The position numbers and the translations under genes are program-made. From positions 1 through 7,189 of the forward strand of contig JACKMP010000023.1 of the NCBI GenBank assembly GCA_024235315.1: a stretch of DNA of 7,189 nt. The letters run 5' to 3'. This document shows positions 1 to 6,172 of the stretch, in pieces. Source of the DNA: Chromatiaceae bacterium (GTDB taxonomy: Bacteria; Pseudomonadota; Gammaproteobacteria; Chromatiales; Chromatiaceae). The notes beneath the pieces were generated by a model. It worked only from the letters and a program-made list of their open reading frames with translations. It was not told the origin of the DNA and did no database searches. How positions within the stretch are numbered: position 1 is the stretch's first letter; each line of letters begins with the position of its first letter.

Positions 1-15
1 ACGCAAGCTGCGGTA

Positions 16-2169
16 TTAGGTATCGCCCCGGCGTTCTACGTCTTGCACGCACAGCCGCAGGTCGAGGGTGTAGCCTCGCATTGCACCGATCGGCGGCATT
101 GTTCCCTGCACCATGTCAGAACGCGCCACTTCACCGATCAACATGCGCTCTGCACGACGTGCGGCTGCATCCTCGAGCGTCGCAGGGAGGCCGTCGTAGG
201 GAAGCCCACGGGGGTGCCAGTTGTGCAGCGTCACCCGCAGGGCGGATGGGACGTCCGGGTGGTCCAGCACCAGGTGCAGTGGTCCCTGCGGCCGGATGGC
301 AGGGTGCAGGCCGCGCCACGGCAAGAAATCACGGTAGCGCACGCCGATCAGGCGTACTGCCCCTGCGTCGTCTTGCTCACTGCGCAGTGGCGCTTCAATA
401 CTACCGACCCGCAGGCGCCACTCTTCGAGTGTCGGGCCATCCTGTTCGATGCCGCGCAGACTGACCTGCAGTCGGGCAGTGCTGGCATCCACCATGCGTG
501 AACCACCTGCCTCCTGCGAGGCGACGTCGCCGACCAGCGGCCAGAACTCGACAGCACGTTCGATCGTCAGTTCGCAACCGGCGAACCGCGTCGTCCAGCG
601 TGGCTTGAAGGAATCGTCCAGCAGCGCTTCCCGCACGCAGTGCTCGAGGCCGACACCCTGTGCCTCCAGATCGTCGAACACGGCGCCAAGGTCTTGCCGC
701 AGAAAGAACGGCAGCGCGAAGCGGTCGTGCAGCGCATCGCCCCAGTCGCGCAGGTCGGGCGCGATATCGGTTGTAGACAGCATCGCGGTGACGGCCCGCA
801 ACAGCGCGGCAACCGCCGCTGCCCGCTCGGGCGAGAACGGCATCCGAAACGCTCGAAACTCCACCAGCCCCAGGCAGCCGCGCCCCGGCAGGTAGGGATT
901 CCACAGTTTTTCGATGTTGAGCTCGCTGCGATGTGCGTTGCCGGACGGGTCGGCGAGGAACGGTGCCAGGCTGGCCCAGAGGAACTCAGGCGACGGTTGC
1001 GGCTGGCGCCGCAGCTGGTCGAGGGCGATGCCGAGTTCATGGAAGGCGTCGCGCGTGCCCTCGTCGGCACGCGGCGACTGGCTGGCGCTGCCGACATAGT
1101 CGGGTGCGAACAGGAATGACAACGCCGGGTGATGGTTGAAATAGCGAACCAGCCGCGGCAGCAGGGCGGGCCGCTCGAGGAAGGGACTCGTGGTCGCCGA
1201 ACGTCCGCCCAGCGTGAACTGCCCGCCGCCCCCCGAGTCCGAAACGCTGCCGTTGTATTGCAGCCGGTAAGGGGACAGACCAAGCCGCTGCGCCACCTCG
1301 AACAACTCGCGGGTCGCTGCGAGAAAATGTCCGACATCGGGTTGCGGTGCCTGGTTGACCTCGATCACCGCCGGGTCCGGGGTGATGGTGGTCCAGGCGA
1401 CACTATGGTCGACCGGCGGCGGAAAGCCCTGCAGAACCAGATCGGGGATCCGGGCCGCCATGGCCGCATCCTGCAGCGCGCCGAGGCAGTCTAGGAAGTC
1501 TGAAACCCGTGGAAGTGATGGCAACTCGATGCTGCAGGCCATCATGTCGTTGGCCAACACCACCCCGCCAATACCGAACAGGTACAGACCGTCCGCGGCC
1601 AGCGTGTCGTGGAGGCCTGCTGGCGGGGTCTTGTGTGCAAGTACCGAAGACCGCGAAAGGCGTTCGTCATCCGCATCGATGTCAATGTCGTTGCCATCGA
1701 TGCGCAGCAGCAGGCGGCGACCCAGCGGCTCCGGCACACGCAGGCGCAGGCAGCACAGACCGCGGGCACCGAATGCCTGTTCGAGTGCCTCCCACAGTCG
1801 ATCCAGCTGTGTTTCATCCGGCGCCCGGGGGCTGCGCTCGAACGGGTCGACCGGACCATGCCATAGCGCCACGCCGTCGCGGCGTTCGAGGATGCCGATC
1901 GACCAGCGGGGCCTGTCTTCTGTTGTGTACTGACGGCCGACGCTGCGTACCACGACGCTGCCCGGGTGCCTCTGGTGCAGTTCTGCCGCCATGCGCAGGG
2001 CGTAGGCGTACTTGTCACCACCCAGCGGCTCGGCAAGCCATTCCGGGGCCTCGGAAAGCCTCAGCGTGAAAGTCGGTTCCGCACCCACCCAGATCTCGCA
2101 GGCAGCATCCGCCACCCGTCGATCGTGTGATTCGATCGCGTGATCGAAAACGTCGTCCGCAGTCGTCAT
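16..2169 (-). CDS. DUF2126 family protein (predicted amidoligase-fold domain), stand-alone, 717 aa
   Basis: Recognised from motifs of the DUF2126 family, a predicted carboxylate-amine ligase (amidoligase) domain usually fused C-terminal to a transglutaminase-like domain; no reaction is established. Visible in order are GAEPTF (residues 29-34), GRQY and RPRWS (78-90), TPDPAVIEVN (263-272), a glycine-rich motif GGGGQ followed by TLGG (313-322), SPFLERP (328-334), RADE (367-370), HRSE (413-416) and GLVEFRAFRMP (434-444). Most members I recall read GGGNH where this one has GGGGQ. The protein starts directly in the DUF2126 region, with no transglutaminase domain and no signal peptide or membrane segment, so it is probably cytoplasmic. 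The ATG start is supported by AGGAGA about 8-9 bases upstream on the minus strand; the stop is TAA. It is transcribed away from soeABC. Whether a transglutaminase partner lies downstream, beyond position 1, cannot be seen. The family call is firm; the function is open. Confidence 0.88.
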   Translation of the reverse strand: MTTADDVFDHAIESHDRRVADAACEIWVGAEPTFTLRLSEAPEWLAEPLGGDKYAYALRMAAELHQRHPGSVVVRSVGRQYTTEDRPRWSIGILERRDGVALWHGPVDPFERSPRAPDETQLDRLWEALEQAFGARGLCCLRLRVPEPLGRRLLLRIDGNDIDIDADDERLSRSSVLAHKTPPAGLHDTLAADGLYLFGIGGVVLANDMMACSIELPSLPRVSDFLDCLGALQDAAMAARIPDLVLQGFPPPVDHSVAWTTITPDPAVIEVNQAPQPDVGHFLAATRELFEVAQRLGLSPYRLQYNGSVSDSGGGGQFTLGGRSATTSPFLERPALLPRLVRYFNHHPALSFLFAPDYVGSASQSPRADEGTRDAFHELGIALDQLRRQPQPSPEFLWASLAPFLADPSGNAHRSELNIEKLWNPYLPGRGCLGLVEFRAFRMPFSPERAAAVAALLRAVTAMLSTTDIAPDLRDWGDALHDRFALPFFLRQDLGAVFDDLEAQGVGLEHCVREALLDDSFKPRWTTRFAGCELTIERAVEFWPLVGDVASQEAGGSRMVDASTARLQVSLRGIEQDGPTLEEWRLRVGSIEAPLRSEQDDAGAVRLIGVRYRDFLPWRGLHPAIRPQGPLHLVLDHPDVPSALRVTLHNWHPRGLPYDGLPATLEDAAARRAERMLIGEVARSDMVQGTMPPIGAMRGYTLDLRLCVQDVERRGDT

Positions 2170-2269
2170 CCCGGTTGTCTCCTGGTGCGGATCAGCGATA
2201 CCGGGGTCATCGGGTGCAGCAGTCCTCGCGCTTCACATCTGAGGAACAGTGTGTTTGAACTCCGCTACG

Positions 2270-2419
2270 ATGAACGGGTCCGGATTCGTGGACAAAGATA
2301 GCAGTTGTGTCCCTGCCGGGTTGAATGAGTCGCTTATCTGGATCGACATGGCGATCTGGGTGGCCGACGGAAATGCGCGCAGCGGCCTTGGGTTTGCTCT
2401 TGGCCTGCGTCGATATTAG
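2270..2419 (+). CDS. Possible small ORF upstream of soeA, 49 aa (54 aa from a TTG at 2255), unrecognised
   Basis: An open frame runs from ATG 2270 to TAG 2417-2419 and encodes 49 residues beginning MNGSGFVDKD and ending GFALGLRRY. Its middle (about residues 17-32, GLNESLIWIDMAIWVA) reads like ordinary protein, and its third-position GC looks moderately high, though lower than in the neighbouring genes. The ATG has no good ribosome binding site. An alternative TTG start at 2255 has GAGGA 9 bases upstream and would give 54 residues. It ends 56 bases before the soeA ATG, and its stop codon overlaps the candidate soeA -10 element. I recognise no family. It could be a real small protein, a decayed gene remnant, or chance; chance is quite possible at this length. 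Confidence 0.22.
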   Translation: MNGSGFVDKDSSCVPAGLNESLIWIDMAIWVADGNARSGLGFALGLRRY

Positions 2420-2422
2420 AAT
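2394..2422 (+). promoter_or_regulatory. Candidate sigma70 promoter for soeABC
   Basis: TTGCTC at 2394-2399 is followed after 17 bases by TAGAAT at 2417-2422. The -10 matches TATAAT at five of six positions, while the -35 matches only its TTG. It lies in the only AT-rich stretch of the intergenic region. Transcription would start near 2429, leaving a leader of roughly 47 bases before the ATG at 2476. The overlapping ATATTAG repeat offers alternative -10 placements, so the exact register is uncertain. Prediction by eye only. Confidence 0.35.
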
Positions 2423-2427
2423 ATTAG
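2413..2427 (+). repeat. Short tandem repeat ATATTAGA-ATATTAG
   Basis: Two directly adjacent copies of ATATTAG, with an A between them, occupy 2413-2427. They sit in an AT-rich patch just upstream of soeA, overlapping the candidate -10. They may simply be promoter sequence, or a site that adjusts promoter strength by copy number; the sequence alone does not decide. Confidence 0.5.
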
Positions 2428-2463
2428 CTGTTGTTCATAAAAGAACCTGAAAAGTTCCCAACC

Positions 2464-2468
2464 AAAGG
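2464..2468 (+). promoter_or_regulatory. Ribosome binding site deciding the soeA start
   Basis: AAAGG lies 7 bases before ATG 2476 and is the only purine-rich Shine-Dalgarno-like element near the possible starts. The upstream in-frame TTG at 2431 is preceded by AT-rich sequence ending ATTAGCTG, with no such element. This favours the 968-residue product over a 983-residue one. Confidence 0.55.
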
Positions 2469-2475
2469 TCTGCGC

Positions 2476-5382
2476 ATGTTGGATCCCGTTGTGCACGTCG
2501 ACTCCGAACCCGGCAGGAAAGAGGTCAAGAACACGACCTGCTATATGTGTGCCTGTCGCTGCGGCATCCGCGTGACCCTGCGTGACGGCGAGGTGCGCCA
2601 TATCGAGGGCAACCCCGATCACCCGCTGAACAAGGGGGTGATCTGCGCCAAGGGCGCCTCCGGGATCATGAAGCAGTATTCGCCGGCACGCCTGACCCGA
2701 CCGCTGCTGCGGCGTGCAGGTGGTGCACGCGGCGAGTCTGACTTCGAAGAGATCTCCTGGGACCAGGCGTTCAAGATCATGCACGAGCGTCTGGCCAAGC
2801 TGCGTGCCGAGGACCCGAAGAAGTTCGCGTTGTTCACCGGGCGTGACCAGATGCAGGCCTTGACCGGCATGTTTGCGCGCCAGTTCGGCACGCCCAACTA
2901 TGCGGCACACGGCGGCTTCTGTTCGGTCAACATGGCGGCCGGCCTGATCTACACGATCGGCGGATCGTTCTGGGAGTTCGGCGGACCCGACCTCGACCGC
3001 GCCAAGCTGTTCGTGATGATCGGTACCGCCGAGGACCATCACTCGAACCCGCTGAAGGTGGCGATCGCCAAGTTCAAGCGACGTGGCGGGCGATTCATCT
3101 CGATCAACCCGGTGCGTACCGGCTACTCGGCGATCGCCGATGAATGGGTGCCGATCAAGCCGGGCACCGACGGTGCGCTGCTGCTGGCGATCACCCACGA
3201 GATCATCAATCAGGGGCTTTACGACCGCGACTTCCTGGTCGATTACACCAACTCTGCCGAACTGGTGAACCTCGACCCCGCGTCGAACGACTTCGGCATG
3301 TTCATCCGCACCGACAAGCCAGTCGAAGAGGGCTGCTTCGACGCCCAGAACAAGCTTTGGTGGGATCGCAAGACCAACGGCCCGGTCGACGTGCGTTGCG
3401 AGGGCTGCGACCCCTACCTGCTGGGCAGCTACGAAATCGACGGCCGGCCGGTGAAGACCGCGTTCCAGATGCTCAAGGAGCGGGTCGCCGAGTACACCCC
3501 GGAGTGGGCGGCCGGCATCACCGGCATCCCGGTCGAGACCATCAAGCGCCTGGCGCACGAGATGGGTGTCACGGCGCGCGATCAGAAGATCGAGCTGCCG
3601 ATCCAGTGGACGGACGTCTGGGGGCGCGAGCACGAATCGGTGGTCGGCAACCCGGTGGCGTTCCACTCGATGCGCGGACTGGCCGCGCACTCCAACGGCT
3701 TTCAGACGATCCGCGCGCTCGGCGTGCTGATGACCCTGCTCGGCACCATCGACCGACCCGGTGGGTTCCGCCACAAGGCGCCGTTCCCGCGTCCGATACC
3801 ACCGTGTCCTAAACCGCCGAAAGGGCCGGAGGGAGTGCAGCCGAACACCCCGCTGGACGGTATGCCGCTGGGCTGGCCGGCCGACCCGAACGACCTGTTC
3901 GTCGACGATCAGGGCAACCCGGTGCGAATCGACAAGGCGTTCTCCTGGGAATACCCGCTGTCGGTGCATGGCCTGATGCACAACGTCATCACCAATGCCT
4001 GGCGCGGCGATCCGTACAAGATCGATACCCTGCTCCTGTTCATGGCCAACATGGCCTGGAACTCCTCAATGAACACCGAGCGGGTGCGCGAGATGCTGGT
4101 CGACAAGGATGAAAACGGTGACTACAAGATCCCGTTCATCATCGTCTGCGATGCATTCCAGTCCGAAACGGTCGCGTTCGCCGACCTGGTGCTGCCGGAT
4201 ACCACTTACCTGGAACGTCACGATGCGCTGTCGATGCTCGACCGTCCGATCTCTGAGTTCGACGGCCCGGTCGATTCGGTGCGCATCCCCGTGGTCCCGC
4301 CAAAGGGACAGTGCAAACCGTTCCAGGAAGTCCTGATCGAGCTTGGTACGCGGCTCGGGCTGCCGGCGTTCGTCGATCAGAAGGGCGCACGCAAGTTTCG
4401 TGACTACCCTGACTTCATCATCAACTACGAGACCTCGCCGGGTTCGGGTATCGGTTTCCTCTCCGGCTGGCGCGGCAAGGGCGGGCAGAAGTTTCTCAAG
4501 GGCGAACCGAACCCGCGGCAGTGGGAGATGTATGCCAAGAACAACTGCGTGTTCCACTACGAACTGCCGAAGTCGTATCAATACATGCGCAACTGGAACA
4601 AGGGTTACCTGGAATGGGCGCGTGCACACGGCATGACGCGATTCGCCGAGCCGATCAACGTCCACGTGTATTCCGAGGTACTGCAGAAGTTTCGCCTCGC
4701 CGCGCAGGGCAGGCGTCCCGGCAAACAGCCGCCGGCACACCTGGCGAAACGTATCGAGACCTACTTCGACCCGCTGCCTTTCTACCACGAGACCCTCGAG
4801 TCGGAACTGGTCGACACCCAGGAATATCCCTTGAATGCGCTGACCCAGCGGCCGATGGCGATGTATCACTCCTGGGACAGCCAGAATGCCTGGTTGCGCC
4901 AGATCCACACGCACAACTACCTGTTTGTCAGCCCGAAGCTGGGCGCTTCGCAGGGCTTCGAGGATGGCGACTGGGTGTGGGTCGAGTCGCCGCACGGCAA
5001 GGTACGGTGTATGGCGCGCTTCTCCGAATCGGTCGAGCCCGGCACCGTGTGGACATGGAACGCGATCGGCAAGGCGGCCGGTGCCTGGGGCCTGCAGGCG
5101 AAGGCCAACGAGTCGCAGAAGGGCTTCCTGCTCAACCACATCATCGCCGAGGAACTGCCCGCCTGCGAGGCCGGTGCCCACCTGTCGAACTCGGATCCGG
5201 TGACCGGCCAGGCCGCGTGGTTCGACGTACGGGTCAAGGTCTACAAGGCGCATGACAGCGAGCCGCATTCGACCTTCCCGCAATTCCGCACCCAGCGTCG
5301 CGTGCCGGGCCAGGAAGGCCGACGCGGCAAGTGGCAGGCGTACCTGGCCGGCGTGTTCCGCCGCAAGACCGGCATCGAATAA
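2476..5382 (+). CDS. soeA: SoeA, molybdopterin catalytic subunit of cytoplasmic sulfite dehydrogenase
   Basis: Catalytic subunit of the sulfite dehydrogenase (sulfite:quinone oxidoreductase) that oxidises sulfite to sulfate; 968 aa. The N-terminal [4Fe-4S] motif is C22-x2-C25-x3-C29-x27-C57, with an extra C27 inside it. C149, in GGFCSVN, lies where the molybdenum-ligating cysteine is expected in this DMSO-reductase-family branch (inferred from position). Motifs of the bis-MGD fold follow, including ISINPVRTGYSAIADEWVPIKPGTDGAL split across 208-235 and DLVLPDTTYLERHD (580-593). The dinucleotide-binding C-terminal domain spans about 785-920, followed by a basic tail. There is no twin-arginine signal, which separates it from the exported PsrA, PhsA and DmsA enzymes. 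ATG 2476 is preferred because AAAGG lies 7 bases upstream; an in-frame TTG at 2431 would add 15 residues but lacks a binding site and would sit at the predicted transcription start. First gene of soeABC. Confidence 0.92.
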   Translation: MLDPVVHVDSEPGRKEVKNTTCYMCACRCGIRVTLRDGEVRHIEGNPDHPLNKGVICAKGASGIMKQYSPARLTRPLLRRAGGARGESDFEEISWDQAFKIMHERLAKLRAEDPKKFALFTGRDQMQALTGMFARQFGTPNYAAHGGFCSVNMAAGLIYTIGGSFWEFGGPDLDRAKLFVMIGTAEDHHSNPLKVAIAKFKRRGGRFISINPVRTGYSAIADEWVPIKPGTDGALLLAITHEIINQGLYDRDFLVDYTNSAELVNLDPASNDFGMFIRTDKPVEEGCFDAQNKLWWDRKTNGPVDVRCEGCDPYLLGSYEIDGRPVKTAFQMLKERVAEYTPEWAAGITGIPVETIKRLAHEMGVTARDQKIELPIQWTDVWGREHESVVGNPVAFHSMRGLAAHSNGFQTIRALGVLMTLLGTIDRPGGFRHKAPFPRPIPPCPKPPKGPEGVQPNTPLDGMPLGWPADPNDLFVDDQGNPVRIDKAFSWEYPLSVHGLMHNVITNAWRGDPYKIDTLLLFMANMAWNSSMNTERVREMLVDKDENGDYKIPFIIVCDAFQSETVAFADLVLPDTTYLERHDALSMLDRPISEFDGPVDSVRIPVVPPKGQCKPFQEVLIELGTRLGLPAFVDQKGARKFRDYPDFIINYETSPGSGIGFLSGWRGKGGQKFLKGEPNPRQWEMYAKNNCVFHYELPKSYQYMRNWNKGYLEWARAHGMTRFAEPINVHVYSEVLQKFRLAAQGRRPGKQPPAHLAKRIETYFDPLPFYHETLESELVDTQEYPLNALTQRPMAMYHSWDSQNAWLRQIHTHNYLFVSPKLGASQGFEDGDWVWVESPHGKVRCMARFSESVEPGTVWTWNAIGKAAGAWGLQAKANESQKGFLLNHIIAEELPACEAGAHLSNSDPVTGQAAWFDVRVKVYKAHDSEPHSTFPQFRTQRRVPGQEGRRGKWQAYLAGVFRRKTGIE

Positions 5383-5400
5383 GCGAGAAGGAACAGGCAC

Positions 5401-6123
5401 ATGACACAACTTGCGCTGGTCATCGATCTCAACGTCTGTGTGGGCTGTCACGCCTGCGTGACGTCCTGCAAGGAATGGAACACCTCCGGCTGGGCCGGCA
5501 CCATGGTGGATCAGCGTCCGTACGACGCCGACCCGACGGGCACCTTCTTCAACCGGGTGCAGATGTTCGAGGTCGGCGAGTATCCAAAGACCGAGACGGT
5601 GCACTTCCCAAAGAGCTGCCTGCACTGCGAGGAGCCGCCGTGCGTCCCCGTGTGCCCGACCGGGGCATCGTACAAGCGCCCGGACAATGGCGTGGTGCTG
5701 GTCGACTACGACAAGTGCATCGGCTGCAAGTATTGCTCCTGGGCCTGCCCATACGGCGCACGCGAACTCGACGAGCAGCAGAAGGTGATGAAGAAGTGCA
5801 CCCTTTGCATCGACCGCATCACCGACCAGAGCCTGCCGGAAAAAGAGCGCAAGCCTGCCTGTGTGCTGGCGTGCCCGACCAGTGCGCGCCTTTTCGGTGA
5901 TGTGCACGATCCGGATTCCGAAGCATCGATCGCGATCCACGAGAACGGCGGTTACCAGTTGATGCCGGAGTGGGGTACGCAGCCGGCCAATCACTATCTG
6001 CCGCGGCGCAAGACGCGCATCCAGATCTTTGACGACGAACTCGAGCGCGCCGACAACCCGCTGAAGAAAGAGGCACCGCTGCCGGCGGCCGAGGGTGAGA
6101 CCCTGGACGACGTGGCGTATTGA
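5401..6123 (+). CDS. soeB: SoeB, four-[4Fe-4S] electron-transfer subunit of sulfite dehydrogenase
   Basis: Iron-sulfur subunit, 240 aa, which should pass electrons from SoeA to SoeC on the cytoplasmic face of the membrane. It has the sixteen cysteines expected of a DmsB/PsrB/NrfC-type protein, in four groups: C13-x2-C16-x2-C19-x3-C23; C73-x2-C76-x4-C81-x3-C85; C106-x2-C109-x2-C112-x3-C116; and C133-x2-C136-x17-C154-x3-C158. None is missing, so four [4Fe-4S] clusters are expected, the outer groups pairing as usual in this family. There is no signal peptide. The C-terminal part (about 180-240) has no cysteines and is charged. The ATG follows the soeA stop by 18 bases and has GAAGGA 8 bases upstream, so it is very likely cotranscribed with soeA. 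The specific SoeB name rests on the adjoining soeA and the DmsC-type soeC; alone, the protein could serve any related oxidoreductase. Confidence 0.92.
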   Translation: MTQLALVIDLNVCVGCHACVTSCKEWNTSGWAGTMVDQRPYDADPTGTFFNRVQMFEVGEYPKTETVHFPKSCLHCEEPPCVPVCPTGASYKRPDNGVVLVDYDKCIGCKYCSWACPYGARELDEQQKVMKKCTLCIDRITDQSLPEKERKPACVLACPTSARLFGDVHDPDSEASIAIHENGGYQLMPEWGTQPANHYLPRRKTRIQIFDDELERADNPLKKEAPLPAAEGETLDDVAY

Positions 6124-6127
6124 TCTG

Positions 6128-6149
6128 CCCCTTCCCAGTCGGGAGTGGG
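6128..6149 (+). other. Intercistronic hairpin between soeB and soeC
   Basis: The arms 6128-6136 (CCCCTTCCC) and 6141-6149 (GGGAGTGGG) can pair around the tetraloop AGTC, giving about nine positions with one U-G wobble and one C-U mismatch. It begins four bases after the soeB stop codon and ends 12 bases before GGAG, the soeC ribosome binding site. No T-run follows, so it does not look like a strong terminator. It could stabilise or process the transcript, or modulate soeC translation. The structure is drawn by eye; the role is inference. Confidence 0.45.
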
Positions 6150-6172
6150 GATAGTCGAACTGGAGATTTTTC

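Larger units (their letters stand above)
2170..2475. other. Divergent intergenic region between the DUF2126 gene and soeA
   Basis: These 306 bases separate two divergently transcribed genes and should hold the promoters of both. The soeA-proximal end is markedly AT-rich (about 2411-2460) against a GC-rich background and carries a tandem ATATTAG repeat and a sigma70-like -10. Further upstream are an inverted repeat GATCG-N6-CGATC (2341-2356) and two copies of ATCTGG 18 bases apart (2336 and 2354). Short open frames occur on both strands; none is clearly a gene. No tRNA or riboswitch fold was recognised. For the minus-strand gene I saw only a weak promoter candidate, TTGTCC about 17 bases ahead of CATCGT (around 2295 to 2267), too poor to call. 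Confidence 0.7.

Noticed and set aside
567..1337. 256-codon alternate minus-strand frame inside the DUF2126 gene
   Set aside because: It is very rich in R, S, C and P, typical of an out-of-frame read of GC-rich coding DNA, and it overlaps the motif-bearing frame.
2325..2450. 41-codon plus-strand frame (starts MSRLSGSTWR) upstream of soeA
   Set aside because: It overlaps a more protein-like frame, has only a weak binding site and an unremarkable arginine-rich composition.
2416..3981. 521-codon open frame on the minus strand opposite the first half of soeA
   Set aside because: It is antisense to a gene with full motif support. Its product is rich in R, H, D, V and L with no recognisable domain, as expected from the complement of high-GC codons.
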